Shown here: one piece after another, positions 10,626 to 23,160 of the stretch
Layout of the letters: the number at the start of each line of letters is the position of its first letter
Position numbering within the stretch: position 1 is the stretch's first letter
From: Candidula unifasciata
Lineage: Eukaryota > Mollusca > Gastropoda > Stylommatophora > Geomitridae
Assembly (NCBI GenBank): GCA_905116865.2
Contig: CAJHNH020008401.1
Coordinates: forward strand, 62,001-126,000
DNA: 64,000 nt
Direction: 5' to 3'
Translations under genes and position numbers: made by a program
The notes under the pieces: generated by a model
The model's database searches: none
What the model saw: only the letters and a program-made list of their open reading frames with translations
Told to the model about the DNA's origin: nothing

Positions 10626-11315
10626 TTTGAACTTTTCTGTCAAACAGAAGGACAATTTACGGTCAGACATCTGAGCCTTGTCCGTCAAACAGTAGGACAT
10701 TTGATGGTCAGACATCTAAGCATTGTCCGTCAAACAGTAGGACAATTTACGGTCAGACATCTGAGCCTTGTCCGTCAAACAGTAGGACATTTGATGGTCA
10801 GACATCTGAGCCTTGTCCATCAAACAGTAAGACATCTGATGGTCAGACATCTGAGCATTGTCCGTCAAACAGTAGGACGATTTACGGTCAGACATCTGAG
10901 CCTTGTCCGTCATACAGTAGGACATTTGATGGTCAGACATCCAAGCCTTGTCCATCAAACAGTAAGACATCTGACGATCAGACATCTGAGCATTGTCCGT
11001 CAAACAGTAGGACATTTGATGGTCAGACATCCGAACCTTGTTTATCAAACAGTAAGACATCTGACGGTCAGACATCTGAGCCTTGTCCGTCAAACAGTAG
11101 GACATCTGACGGTCAGACATCTGAGCCTTGTCCATCAAACAGTAAGACGTCAGACATCTGAGCCTTGTCCGTCAAACAGTAAGACATCTGACGGTCAGAC
11201 ATCTGAGCCTTGTCCGTCAAACAGTCAGACATTTGATTGTCAGACATCTGAGCCTTGTCCATCAAACAGTCAGACATCTGACGGTCAGGCATCTGAGCCT
11301 TGTCCGTCAAACTAG
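10626..11315 (+). repeat. 45-bp minisatellite
   Basis: About fifteen units, core GTCAGACATCTGAGCCTTGTCC followed by TCAAACAGTAGGACA and a variable TTTGATG/TCTGACG/TTTACGG end. The unit is 45 bp, so frames stay open: a 236-codon frame on the plus strand and 140 codons on the minus. These have no family resemblance and are treated as artefacts. Degenerate relatives continue to about 11470. Confidence 0.9.
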
Positions 11316-12317
11316 GACGGGTCAGACTTTTGGTCCCGATCGAGTGGGGCCAGTGGTAGAGGACATTTGAACCTTGTCTGTCACTTAGTACATGTGACAG
11401 TGAAACTTTTGAACCTTGTCTGTCACATAATAATACATTCGATGTTCAGACACTTAGAACATTGCTGTTAGGTTGTGGGACTGAACTGCAAGATACCACC
11501 TGCAGGAAATGTTCATGTAGCTAAGCGAACAAATCTTCCGGCCAGGGGCTGAGTCTCATTAATTCACAGTGGGGATCAGCTGATTATGACATGCTGATAC
11601 CAAACTGACTGACATTTGAGCCTGATCCGCAATTTAATATGACTATCAATTGACAAACGTTTGCCAATTTTCAGTTCCAGTTGTTCAACAAAAATTCTAA
11701 ACTTGATCCTTTTCCAGCAGCTCGGAGGCCTGCTATATAAATTGAAGTTCCTTGGCTATCTTATTTGGTTTCCTATTCTTTGTGGTGTGAAGTCACACCT
11801 GATATTCTTGTTCTTTGTCTTCATAAGTCCGGTGTGGTACTTGGGGTTTTGGGTCTGGTCTGGTCCAGTTCTCTTAGCATCAATTTCTGTGGGCTTTAGC
11901 TGATTGTTGCTGGTGCTTGGTTTACCTCGTGCTGGTTGCTGTGCTGGTGCCTATTGCCTGCTGGGTTACCATTCTGTAAAGCCGCCAGAAAAAGCCAAAC
12001 AAACACCAGATCAGCCGTCTCCAACAATGTTCCTTTTCAGGACAACCAGGGCCACCACAATCTGTTGTGATCAGCCCGTTTTTTTAAAAACAGTGTGGTG
12101 AAGTAGTGGAGTAAAGATGGGCTGTAAATGAGAGAGCTAATTTGCTCGAATGTGCCAGAAGATTTGATAGTTAGGTCGGAAGAATAGGAGCGACAGATAG
12201 CTTGAGAGAGATGGGTTCCATACGCTAGTATTTCTGGTGGGTTGAGGTCCCGTGGTCTAAAATAAGACTGAAAGGCATTGTTAGCATATGTGGTGTAGGG
12301 TGGCGTAAGAGAGACTG

Positions 12318-12650
12318 GAATCCCCGAGTAATCTGGTAATCTGGCAATTTTAATTTCAGCTTCATAGCAAACGGGTCATCCCATCTTTGCTCCGCTCCTG
12401 TGCCAACGAAAAACACACAGAATGTTTATCACAGTCCCTTGTGGAAAGACTGACAAACTGCTGCCTCAGCAAATCTAGCATACACTCGCATTAAAAGCAT
12501 ATGGTAGCCATCCGAAGTGCTAACACATTTAGTCCGACGTTAGAAATGCAGTTCATCATTGGTGGTAGCAGAAGTCATTACAAGATCAGCAGTTGCACAC
12601 GCGATCAATTTTAATCAAATAATTTCCCCACCAATATTGCGACAACCTGT
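12318..12650 (-). mobile_element. SINE family 2 (GATTACCA tail), copy 1
   Basis: Reverse complement matches 26650-26995 and 49235-49465. Shared landmarks are GTGTTAGCACTTC-GATGGC, TTTCCACAAGG, CGTTGGCACAGGAG and a tail of AGATTACC repeats (seen here as GGTAATCTGGTAATCTGG). Three copies with a variable-length simple tail indicate a retroposed SINE-like family. Confidence 0.7.
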
Positions 12651-12849
12651 GTTACCTCTTTAGCATTTACGCTGTTATTTGCCAATGGGGCAGAGACAGT
12701 GGAAGTAGCATAGGAGAGTGCTGGAATGCTTCAGAAGACATAAAGTGAGATCGGGAGAATGAGAGGGAAGGATAACTTGTTCTGACGGGTGTCACTGGTA
12801 CTCGCAGGATCTGGTCAGGTCACATCAGGTTGTGCAGCCGCTCGTCTGG

Positions 12850-13100
12850 GTTGAGGGGTGGCTCTCAGATCGCTTTCCCTGTTCTAGATATGAACTGCTT
12901 GACAAGTCGTCGGGTCTGGTCCTCAGTGCACACGCTGAGGCAGTTTTCAATAGTCATTAGTTTGTTTCTTGCTCTAAAGTGTAGTACGAGCTCTTGTCTT
13001 TCTAGGTTGAAGGTTTTAAAGTTCAGCAGGAAGTGTTCCATAGAGTTGTTGGCCCTGCATTCCTCGCACACAGGCGCGCGGAATCGGTTTGATTAGCACC
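12850..13100 (-). pseudogene. LINE C-terminal cysteine motif fragment
   Basis: The minus-strand frame reads PVCEECRANNSMEHFLLNFK, then FNLERQELV. This resembles the CxxC-x-HxxxxC zinc-binding end of RNaseH-type LINE polyproteins. No intact upstream domain is adjacent. Confidence 0.5.
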
Positions 13101-13514
13101 CTAGTCGCATCTTCCACAGTTTCTGGATGACAGGGATTTTCATCGACGCTTGCTCTTGACTTTTGAGACTGGGCTTTTTAAGCAATTTGTAGGCGGCTCT
13201 GCCTTCATCACTGGTCGACCCCAGGTTGATTCTCTCAGCTACTGGTCCCAAGCGTCGCTCGACCCACACCACCCTGCCGCCCAGGCACTAACTGTTTACG
13301 AATACCCGTGGTTTGACTGTCGCTTTTTGACAAAGCTACATTACTTTTGTTGCCAAACTACTTTTTATTCTTGTATACCGATTACTCACGTGCAATCTCC
13401 TTTCACTCTTTTCATTTTTCTGTGTTCTTAGTTGGTTTTTGCTACAACTTGTCACATACCGCTCGTGTCGCGTGCCTGATTTAAGGATTGCTCCTTAAGA
13501 ACCAACAGCACTCT

Positions 13515-13765
13515 AAAATAATAATGTTGAGGCGTCGGCTCGCATTGGTCTAAGGGAGATCCCGTGGCCAATATACTCTCAACTTATTTCAGGAGTAGGG
13601 CAACTCAAGCTTTGGCACTACAGAATATCTAATATTCCTAGGCACACTTGGACACCACCACTACTCTAAAAAGATTGCCAGGTTATGATAGTATACTATC
13701 ATAGCCATGTTAACACAGCTACACTCATTAATCACACAAACATAAAAGCTAGACAGTTAGAACGG
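13515..13765. repeat. Dispersed repeat related to 34545-34760
   Basis: Shares TTGA-GCGTCGGCTCGCA, GCAACTCAA-CTTTGGCACTACA and AATATTCC-AG landmarks with 34545-34760. Both copies lie 1-2 kb beyond gypsy-like gag relics on the minus strand, so LTR or 3' internal sequence is possible. That link is inference. Confidence 0.4.
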
Positions 13766-13819
13766 TGAAACAGGGACACCCAAGTCAGCCATGAAATTTT
13801 CAGAATGGATGTAATACTT

Positions 13820-13926
<107 letters not shown>

Positions 13927-13929
13927 ACA

Positions 13930-15555
13930 ATCAAGATGGTTTCCAGTGAATGGAGTTCAGGACTTAACGTCACAGCGATGATATTGAAACAGTCAGACAC
14001 AGTTCCTGGGGTACATGAATCATCATAGTGAATCATAGATAGCCATGTAAAGAGAGCATGTATGTCATCTCAGATGTTACTTATCCAGTCTGGTAGGTCA
14101 CTGCTCCCCTCAGTCCATGGTGATTTGAACCGGCTGACTCAATAGATCGCTTTGCCTCGGGTTGATCTGGTAAACACTGATCGTCTCACATATGAGGACA
14201 AAGGAACTGCACTGGAGCCCAACAAAGCTCCTGAAGAAGGATTCCTTGGATTGATGACACAGGTGGCCTGCAATACTATCTCTCAGCCACTGGAACTCAC
14301 ACACAAGCTCCTGCCATGTTGAAGTTGTGACAACAATCGGTAGGACTTTGGGTAGGTTTGGTGATAGGTATGAATGGGTTGGTGATTGTTGGCTCGACTG
14401 TGATTCGTCTGCCTGACTTCTAAGGAGGTTTCATCCTGTCAGGAAAGAACTCAGAATTAGTAATCATCTTAAGATTCACACACCAGCTCAACTAATCTCC
14501 CGCTACCTTTCTCAGTCTCTCAGAGTATACTCTCAAGAACAGGAGACAATGTCCCCTTCATTTATCTGTCTGTAAGTCAGTAACCAGATAGAAGACAAGG
14601 TACATGGTGGAGATAGATAGACACTACTACACATAGATCATCCTCTCTCCACCTTCCCATTTGCACCAGCAGACATACATAATATCCCGTTCGTACATGT
14701 ATATATTTCATATCTCCACAATCTGCCCACTGCACACCCAATATTGTCGTGCTAAAATTAACCTCTGACTCAGAGTGCCTAGCTTCTGATGTCACAGCAT
14801 CTAGCCGGCTGAAGGCTGACCCAGTTTACATATGTCTGCTAGTCGACACAAACGCCGTTGTCTGGTTAGAGAATAATTAACTTGTTGGGTTTAATATCTT
14901 TACAATGGTGTGTGTCATGTAGAGCACAAACTATTTAACCTGCGAAGAGAAAGGTTTGATTTAAGGGGCTGGAGTGTCTGAATACCAAGAACGGCCTAGT
15001 TCTGTGCGGTCACACAGCCGAATCTTCCCTCCCTGTAGCAGTGGCCAACTTTAAGGAGACATATATCATGTTTCTCGTAAACTATAATCAACTTACCCAA
15101 GCTTAGGAATCCTTTAAAGATTGCGCCAAAGTTTAATGAGAGAATTAAATTGTCTCCCGACACCTCAGAGGTCTGGTAAAAAAAAAAAATGCCCGCCCCA
15201 GATTCCGCTTGGCGTCTTTAGAAAAGAAGTCATGTATTCGTGCCCAAGGAGTAAAAAGGTATACAGGAATTTTTGAATAAATTCCAGAAATATCTATCCC
15301 ACAGATGTAAGTTTGAAAATGTAGACTTCTCAAAACAACTAGAGGGTCTAGAAATTTTTATTTCACCAGATCGAGGTATATATTAATATGAGGGACTATA
15401 TACCCCCCACCCCCCGGACGGGTTTACATTTGAAATGTGACGTGCCCGCTGGGGATATCAGCGTCACGACAATTCAATAGTGTAGGTTTAGCTGTTCACT
15501 CCACGACACAACTGTCTATCCTAATTCCCATTTCGTCCACAATCAACTTGTGTCT
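13930..15555. other. Intergenic sequence without recognisable gene
   Basis: No frame over about 80 codons and no known motif seen. A C-run lies at 15402-15417. It sits downstream, in minus-strand sense, of the gag/protease relic and may be LTR-retroelement remainder. Confidence 0.4.
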
Positions 15556-15556
15556 C

Positions 15557-15613
15557 TTACCCTGCATTCTTCTCTGTCTCTTTTCCGGGCTCTCGTTCTT
15601 TTTTTTTTCTCTC

Positions 15614-15644
<31 letters not shown>

Positions 15645-16960
15645 GGGGAACTGTCACTCTTCTTGTATGTTCGCATATATTCTTCTGTTGCCGCTGTGTT
15701 TACAATATCTTTGGGGTTTGAAAGGATCTCTTTCATACTCTCACCCACTCATGATTGGAAGACCTCTTTTTCCCATCTTTCAACGTCTTCCACTGTTACA
15801 TCATTTAGGTCATTTCTATTCCCCAAAATCAAATTTACACACGGTGCTTGTAGTACTGCAACCCTTATAACATTTTCTTTGTCAGGAGTTCTTGTTAATA
15901 TATTATTGACTACCCTATCCCTCTCTATTTCACCATCAAAAGTAGGGCAAATCAAATATTTCTGTCATTTTTTACTGACCTGACCACCCTTTGGTAAATA
16001 CCCGAGATAGTAGCCCTACTGTACCCGAGCACAGGGACAGCCTGCCTTTAAATTTGCCCTTATGCAATTTCAGATTGCCCCAGCTATGTGCCACCCTGCA
16101 GGCGTTCTGAATAAGTGCTAAATGTCCACATGGTAAGTTCTCCTCGTATTGAAAATTTATACAAGTTTGACATCTTTTCTTTGTCTTATATAATTCAACA
16201 GATTTAGCATCAGCTTGCTCAGTGTACGACTCATCGTCTGTTGTTTCATATGCCACGTGGGCCACTTTGAAAACTGTTTCTTAAACTGGGAGCGTACATA
16301 ATTATAGCAATTAAATAAGAAGCATTTTACTGCATTGTTTTTTCTACTCAACTTGTTCTCTCTCCTAGCTAGGAGTTCTTTATTTCTGTTCTCATATTCG
16401 GGGCTCTTACTGCAGATGGAATCGTTTTTGTGTTTTCTATTACAATATTTACACTCAATAATCAATAATTATTTTTTTTTTATAATTGCGGTATTTGCCT
16501 TGCTGTTTTGTTTGTATTGTCTAGAGTAGGCTGCTGCTCCAACCTCAGTGATTTCAGTTAGACGTAAAAAATTCTAGATCTGCCTCATAATAGTTTTCTC
16601 CTATCTGTTCAAGGTGGTTTAGATTTAAAGGTGGGTTTTTTTCCTCAGAAATGTAGACATCAGTCCTGGGAAGGACTCTAATATCTGACTTCTCAAGAGT
16701 AGTTCGACAAGTAATCTGTAATCGTTCTTAATATTTGCCGCCTCGATCCACTTTTTAAAGGTATTCTGTACTTCTGACTAATAGATAGTGAATGGCTGAC
16801 TATTCTTTTGTTTTAAATCAAGAAACCTTTTCCGATAACCTGTTCGTGAACGTTATAATGCTTCCTAATCCGTGCCCTAATGTTTTTAAAATCTAATCTA
16901 TTCTGTTCAGGGATTGATTAAAGATTTGTAACGGCTCGAAAGTCAGATGTTTCTGAAAAG
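15557..16960 (-). pseudogene. Gypsy-like LTR retrotransposon relic: gag and protease region
   Basis: Read on the minus strand. About 16880-16560 encodes a gag capsid segment (YRKRFLDLKQKNSQPF, then TFKKWIEAANI and LLVELLLRSQILESFPG) resembling SCAN-like gag of metazoan gypsy elements. About 16465-16400 has a zinc-knuckle-like CKYCNRK-x-C. About 16175-16000 has CQTC, LPCGHLALI and SGTVGLLSRVF, the position of a protease active site; the usual D-S/T-G is read as C-S-G here, so it is probably dead. About 15955-15749 reads on to LILGNRNDL, typical just after the protease. Stops and frameshifts are frequent, and no reverse transcriptase follows. A 29-bp G-run (15624-15649) interrupts the end. Confidence 0.6.
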
Positions 16961-17040
16961 TGAGTGAGTGAGTGACTTTCTACCCCACTAGGACATCACA
17001 CAAGCGATAAACACCCGATGACACAACGTGCCACCATGTT
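16955..17040 (-). mobile_element. SINE family 3 fragment
   Basis: Shares GACATCACACAAGCGATAAA and GACACAA-GTGCCACCATG with 23200-23250, next to a short GAGT/GTGA-type tail. Only the 3' part of the element is present. Confidence 0.6.
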
Positions 17041-17679
17041 TCTTTAGCTGTACCGATATTCTCTCTCTTTTCGCTTGCATATTTATCTGCATTTTCTTTT
17101 CCTTTAAATCCCATGCTTACTGTATTTGTTTTCTCCTAATTCTGTTTCTTTCCGTTTTACCTCTTTTTCTGTTTCAAGTTTTTTTTTTCCCTTTTAATTT
17201 AGCTTTTTTTCTGTTTTAACTGGATCTCGTGCTCTTTTGAAAGTCTCTGGTTTCTTCGTACATCATTTTCTTCTGTTTTTATTTTTTTATTTTTTATGAA
17301 ATACTTCCACAAGTCCTCACCTTGGTAGCCAGGTACCTTTCCGAAGGATATTCACTGTGCTACGGTCACATTGTATCGACGGCTATAATCTATTTCTATT
17401 CAACAATAATTACAAGTCTTCGCTCTTCCTACCAACCTCTGCATATTATGTTTGTATTAACTAGTCAATTTTACAACAATTTAAAAAGCTACCAATCAAC
17501 TTCAACTTATATTATTATTAACTAGTCAATTTTTTAACAATTTAAAAAGCTACCACTCAGCTTCAGCTTGTTAACAGGTGATTATAATCAATAAATTAAA
17601 CCAGGTTGTTGTCTACCAACTTGCAGTAAATGTTACTTGTTAACACTACTATTCATCAATTTTTACACCCTTAATTGTT

Positions 17680-17995
17680 AAACCCATTTTCTAAAGTATA
17701 CCTATGTTTTTATCCCCTCTGGCTTGATCGCAAGGATTCTCTGCTCTATGTCAATTGCAGCCATAGTCTTAAATGCACTAAGTGTTTTTTTTTTTTTTTT
17801 TTTTGCATCTTGTCACAAAACTCCACATGGTCCTTAAAGGACAGGCTCCTGTCAAATGTAATTCCCAGATACTTCAGGTTGCTCTCAAATTATGAAATAA
17901 TAGTCAATATGCGTTTAGAAATCCTCATCATAACATTTTCTGTCGATGACGTAGGTGTTCGCGAATATCTTTAGCTTTCGGTCCCTTGTCCTTTC
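17680..17995 (-). pseudogene. I-like LINE reverse transcriptase fragment
   Basis: Minus-strand reading gives RSLSFKDHVEFCDKMQ and AFKTMAAIDIEQRIL, matching DRSLSFREHVDH and MRIMAASNIEQRLL of the LINE at 42.3-46.05 kb. A poly-T run (17786-17804) splits it. It is the segment after the catalytic palm. Confidence 0.65.
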
Positions 17996-18181
17996 GATTA
18001 GTTACCCCGATATCCGTCATCTTTTTTCTGCCTCTCTCTCCTACCGTTGATCTTCCCAGTCGTCACACTATTCTCCAAAGCTCTGTTTATCTTAATTTGT
18101 GAGCGGTCATCCCTACATGTTATAAAAGTATCTATTTCTTTCTGTAAGGCACGTTACAACTCATTACAATTATCATGACTA

Positions 18182-18182
<1 letters not shown>

Positions 18183-18220
<38 letters not shown>
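18183..18220. repeat. (AT)n microsatellite
   Basis: About 36 bp of TATATA just before C-rich sequence 18270-18330 that only loosely resembles telomeric CCCTAA repeats. Confidence 0.9.
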
Positions 18221-18222
<2 letters not shown>

Positions 18223-18364
18223 GTAGTGGCCATAATACGGAACCTTGAGGGAAGCCCTTAAGGCTAGCCATATAATGCAAATGCTAATCCTAACCGTGTC
18301 CCAACCCCAACCCTGATCAACCTCAACGCCAAACCAAACTTACACCTAGTCCCAGCCATAACCT

Positions 18365-18615
18365 AGCGAACTAAAGTAAAGGACCTCTTTCCACGCCTTG
18401 ATCCGTGTTGGGTACATAGGGCTAGACCAGTCTGCATTAGGTGGATGATAAGCTCAGCATTACATCAGCCGCCTTTACTTCAAGGACTTCCTGGTACCCA
18501 TTGAGCGCTGGGCTAACTTGCGAGCCAAAACCATTTTTGAAACTGTCCAGCTCCCGACAGGACCTGAAACCAAGACCTTCGGATCGGCAGCCAAGCGTCT
18601 AGCCGCTCCAACACC
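18365..18615 (-). mobile_element. Possible tRNA-related SINE
   Basis: On the minus strand, TGTTGGAGCGGCTAGACGC resembles an A box and GGTTTCAGGTCC a B box about 35 bases apart, as in tRNA-derived SINEs. No target duplication or second copy was recognised. Confidence 0.45.
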
Positions 18616-18737
18616 GAGGCTCTCAACCGCAACCTAGCTCCCACTTGTTGAAAGATAGATAGACGAATGAGCTTAATGTATTTTTCTGACACCTGATAGG
18701 TAAACTAGTGAGCTAGTGACTACGTGCCAGGAAATAT

Positions 18738-19086
18738 CATCATCATCATCATGTAGCAGGTCCTTTGCAGATCGTCGCTCTTATCACAGTCTGCCTGAAA
18801 GAAACTCGGTCTCTCGCCAGTTCTCCCGCCTCATGTACTTTCATACTCAAGGAGTCACTTATAACCTGTGCCCATCGTCCTTCTGGTCGGCCCCTGCCCC
18901 TCCTTCCTGGTACCATGCCTTCTACTAGAATTTTTTTCCAATCCCTCGTGGCGCTTGATATGACTAAAATATTTCAGCTTCCGAGACAGGATGCTGTTCA
19001 TTAGCCAATCTTAATTGATGTTCAGATCTTTCAAGATGTCAGTATTTGTCCTCTTCTTTGTCTAAGATATTCTGAGAATCTTTCTA
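18738..19086 (-). mobile_element. 5'-truncated RTE-like LINE, same subfamily as 3034-4302
   Basis: Near-identical to the 3' end at 3034-3390: same CATCATCAT tail, GTAGCAGGTCCTTTGCAGA and the reverse-strand basic tail. It is flanked by a 12-bp target duplication with one mismatch, GCCAGGAAATAT (18726-18737) and GCCAGGAAGTAT (19087-19098). Only about 350 bp are retained. Confidence 0.85.
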
Positions 19087-19099
19087 GCCAGGAAGTATA

Positions 19100-19688
19100 G
19101 CCACTTTTATTTCACGGAGCTCAGTGCCAACAAAACTGCACCTCCCCTTTCACCCTGAGTGTGAGCCGCTAGAAATACACGGGACCGTATTGGGACACGA
19201 CCAGCTATTCATCCATTGCGCCGTCTCTTAAAACCATTTAGGCTTGATTTCAAAGAACGTTTCCAGTGAATTCAGCGCAGTGTAACAGCGACGAAGATTT
19301 GCCCAGGAAAACAGCGGGAGTTGACGGCTGTGGCTTGACGGCACCTCCAGTCCACCAGTCTGACAAGGACAGCGCGATTTCACCTGCTCCAACACAAATC
19401 ACAAATTAATAGCTCTTCTAAGAAGTCAAAGTTAAGTTAGTTGTGCATCCTTTTGACTGACATTAGGTTTGTTATATTTTGACCTAAAATTAGTGAATGA
19501 CAGGTTAAACATGTATTTTCTCACCCGAGCGATTAAATCTGAAATTTGGTGTGGTTATAAGTGTTGGTAAATATACACGCAGATGCCGCCTGAAGTTTTC
19601 TGTTAATGTCCCAACTCCTTGTGTGTGTCAGCAATCTGAGAAAATAAATATATGCTCCTTCTCACGATCCTGTGGATACACAATCACC
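19100..19688 (+). other. Upstream region and putative 5' UTR of the Wnt16-like gene
   Basis: Unique-looking sequence between the LINE fragment and the first Wnt exon. A weak TATA-like AAATATACAC lies near 19568. No initiator or start site can be called from sequence, so the promoter is presumed here rather than shown. Confidence 0.35.
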
Positions 19689-19709
19689 ATGAAGGATAAT
19701 GGCCCGTAG
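19689..19709 (+). promoter_or_regulatory. Overlapping upstream ORF in the Wnt16-like 5' leader
   Basis: ATG at 19689 in good context (A at -3) opens a six-codon frame, MKDNGP, ending at TAG 19707-19709. It overlaps the main start at 19699 in another frame, a layout expected to lower initiation at the main ATG unless the transcript starts downstream of 19689. Confidence 0.5.
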
Positions 19710-19802
19710 ACACAGGAATCTGACCAAACCTAATTGGATGATATTATTTCTTGGTGTGTTTTGGATTATTTTGCTACGATGCTGTTGTTTCGCTTCTTGG
19801 AT
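19699..19802 (+). CDS. Wnt16: Wnt16-like protein, exon 1 (signal peptide)
   Basis: ATG at 19699 (A at -3, G at +4) follows an in-frame TGA at 19690-19692. The 34 codons start MARRHRNLTKPNW, then a hydrophobic stretch (MILFLGVFWIILL) and CCCFASW: a basic N-terminus and membrane-spanning core of a secretory signal peptide. The exon ends at a perfect GTAAGT donor (19803), leaving two bases AT. These join the first G of exon 2 to make Met, giving S-W-M-Y-L-G-I-A-S. Vertebrate WNT16 has the closely similar N-W-M-W-L-G-I-A-S after its signal peptide, which supports both the join and the subfamily. Intron 1 is 9.8 kb. The product would be a lipid-modified secreted ligand for Frizzled receptors. Confidence 0.82.
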
Positions 19803-20032
19803 GTAAGTATTTCATTTGTGGGTTTAACATAATTGTTTTCCGTGTCAGAATGTTTATGGATTCACATTTGGGCGGGGAAAGGGGGAGAAATTAAGACTCA
19901 GTAAACCTCGAAAACATGTTTAAAAGGCGACTAATTGGGGATTTGCTCAGATTTGATTTTTAGGGGAAAAGCGCAGATCGCAGCCTAGCTGTAAACGACA
20001 ATTCAGCATGCAAACTTTCCTTACGAGGACAT

Positions 20033-20456
<424 letters not shown>

Positions 20457-20574
20457 TTTACTTGGAACAAAAGGTGAAGAGGAAGGAAACTGTCCATCCG
20501 ACATTATATGTCGTTGCCTTGACAATGTTAAGGTCTTACATCCCAATAGCCGTATGGTATGGGATTACATTTAA

Positions 20575-21605
20575 GTGTTGAATGTCAGTTTAGAAGACTT
20601 GCTGATAATATGTCAATCATTACATTAAAGTGCCTATCAGTTTAAAAGACATTTGAATTAGCTGTCAATATTTACATTTAAGTGTGTTGTCTGTCAGCTC
20701 AGAAGACATGTAAATTATCTGTCAATCATTACATTAAAGTGCCTATCAGTTTAAAAGACATTTGAATTAGCTGTCGTCTGTCAGTTCAGAAGACATGTGA
20801 ATTATCTGTCAATCATTACATTAAAGTGCCTATCAGTTTAAAAGACATTTGAATTAGCTGTCGTCTGTCAGTTCAGAAGACATGTGAATTATCTGTCAAT
20901 AATTACAATGTGTTGTCTGTCAGTTCAGAAGACGTGTGAATTATCTGTCAATAATTACATTTAAGTGTGTTGTCTGTCAGTTCAGAAGACATGTGAATCC
21001 TCTGTCAATAATTACATTTAAGTGTGTTGTCTGTCAGTTCAGAAGACATGTGAATCCTCTGTCAATAATTACATTTAAGTGTGTTGTCTGTCGGTTGCGA
21101 AAACATGTGAGCCATCTGTCAATAACTGCATGGAAGTGTGTTGTCTGTCAGTTCAGAAGACGTGTCAATCAATTGTCAATAATTACATTAAAGTGTTTTG
21201 ACTGTCAGTTCAGAAGACGTGTCAATCAATTGTCAATAATTACATTAAAGTGTTTTGACTGTCAGTTCAGAAGACATGCGAATCATCTGTCAATAATTTA
21301 ATTTAAGTGTTTTATCTGTCAGTTCAGAGGACATGTGAATCATCTGTGAATCATCTGTCAATAATTTAATTCAAGTGTGTCGTCTGTCAGTTAAGAAGAC
21401 ATACAAGTCATCTGTCAATAATTACATTTTAAGATGTAGTCTGTCAATTTTAGAAGCCATGTGAACCCTCTGTCAATAATTAAATTTTAATGTGTTGTCT
21501 GTCGTTTCAGAAGACATATAAATTTTCTGTCAATAATTACATTTAAGTGTGTTGTCTGTCAATTTAGAAGACATGTGAACCATCTGTCAATCAAATATAA
21601 TTAAA
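20575..21605 (+). repeat. 57-bp minisatellite in Wnt16 intron 1
   Basis: About eighteen units; landmarks are CTGTCAATAATTACATTTAA, GTGTTGTCTGTCAGTTC and AGAAGACATGTGAA. The best-ordered units (20936-21300) are 57 bp; the flanks are shorter or degenerate. The 121-codon frame (LSIITFKCVVCQFRRHVN repeat) reflects the multiple-of-three period. Confidence 0.9.
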
Positions 21606-22062
21606 GTAACTGTCAAGGTCAGGCCAAAGTTGCGACAAAAGTACGGCGCCGTACTCATACATGCATAGAACAGTGGTTATTCGATACACCCTGTAGCTAA
21701 CATCATGCTGGTCATCTTGACTTCAACGGTCATTGTTGGAGGAGTCGAGCTTTGAGTCCTATGGCAAAGATACATCGCTGACCAGATGCTGACTTAAACC
21801 GAAGAACTTCCGAACGTCAATGAAACCTTTACCTTCTAGCCACTACATTGTCGAGACTTTCATCGCCTTGATTCGTCATCTAATCATTCTCATCGTCATC
21901 ATCATCGTTCTCATCATCATCATCATCATTGTCGCCTCCTCGCTTGGGACAGATATACATCACATTGGACCCAGAGTGCAGCCGTCCGCTGAGCACTCCT
22001 GTTGATGTCATGGATGGAATCAAGTCCAGCACATTTCGATTTAGGATCTCTCGTCGACGTAT

Positions 22063-22196
22063 TTAGGGGGGGGGGGGGGGGGGCGGCGAGGTGGTAAGGA
22101 AGCAAAGCCCTTGTCGCGTTGCCATTAGGTCATTGAGTGGGGGGGGGGGCGGGTGGTAGGAAGCAAGGCCCTTGTCGCGTTGCCATTAGGTCATTG
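22063..22196 (+). repeat. Tandem duplication with G-runs
   Basis: Two near-identical blocks: a G-run, then GGTAGGAAGCAA-GCCCTTG, then TCGCGTTGCCATTAGGTCAT. The unit is about 70 bp. Confidence 0.85.
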
Positions 22197-22315
22197 AATA
22201 TATTAAAAAAAAGTCTACTGTGTACAGCATGAATGATTTATTGTGTCAGTGATTTTCATACATTTGTCACAAATAGTGTTACATCATTTTTTCAAATACT
22301 CCTGGTGTCGTGGGT

Positions 22316-22350
<35 letters not shown>
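22316..22350. repeat. (GT)n microsatellite
   Basis: About 35 bp of alternating GT. Confidence 0.95.
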
Positions 22351-22353
<3 letters not shown>

Positions 22354-23059
22354 AATTCACTCATCATCATCATCCTGTTTGCTATATATGTGCCACAAAG
22401 GGCTCGCAGTCTAGCCCTTTATTCCGTCCCGTCCTGTCCTTTCGATATCATGGATGATATCCAGTCCTGCATTCTCGGACTCTCTGATCCACGTTCATTT
22501 GTGTGTTTCTTTCTGCGACGTCATTATTTCCTCAAACAATTTGTTTCTAATTTCAGTGCATGTTTTGTAATTTTCCACTAGTTTCTTCTTATGATTTGTC
22601 CAATGTATCGCCATCTTATTTGCCTTCTAGCTTTCATACTAATGGTTGTCAATACATTTTTTTTTTTTTAAATGTCTTCACCAATATTGAATTAATTCCA
22701 TTTAATGTTCATTAATTTCGTCAGGCATTGATTTTCTAATACATTTACCTTTCGTTCGTGTCTTGAGTGCTTCTCCAGCTTTCTCGTGCATACATAAACA
22801 TTGAAACAACATTAGAATTAAAAGTTCGTACCTTGGTTGTAAAATAACTGTAAAAATAACTGGCTAAAGTTGCTGTTGCCTTGGCAATACGATTCAGTTT
22901 CTTTTTGTGTGTTTCTTGACTATCATCAACATTACTACCTTATTAGGTAAATTGATACAATGATAAATTCAGCCTGCTGCTCACATTCTGCTAGTTAGGT
23001 TTCTTTCGTATCCGCAATCTTCTGATTACCGTTAGCATAGTCATTCTGATATGATCATA

Positions 23060-23160
23060 ATATGCGTCGGAAAGAGCAAGAATGTGTACTGTCCACTGAA
23101 ACAAAGACCCCTGCGTTGGGTGGGACATGTCTCTCGCATGGAGTACGGTCGCATTTCAGA
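23060..23160 (+). pseudogene. Short LINE C-terminal fragment
   Basis: Plus-strand reading gives LKQRPLRWVGHVSRMEYGR, the RW-GHV-RM motif found near the end of RTE-like polyproteins. It runs into the (AGGT)n tail of the next SINE. Confidence 0.55.

Noticed and set aside
10605..11315. 236-codon plus-strand ORF and 140-codon minus ORF
   Set aside because: Open only because the minisatellite unit is 45 bp; repeated peptide with no domain, start context or splice support.
18270..18360. Interstitial telomere tract (CCTAACC-like words)
   Set aside because: Only loose C-rich similarity with no regular hexamer register, unlike 62781-62965.
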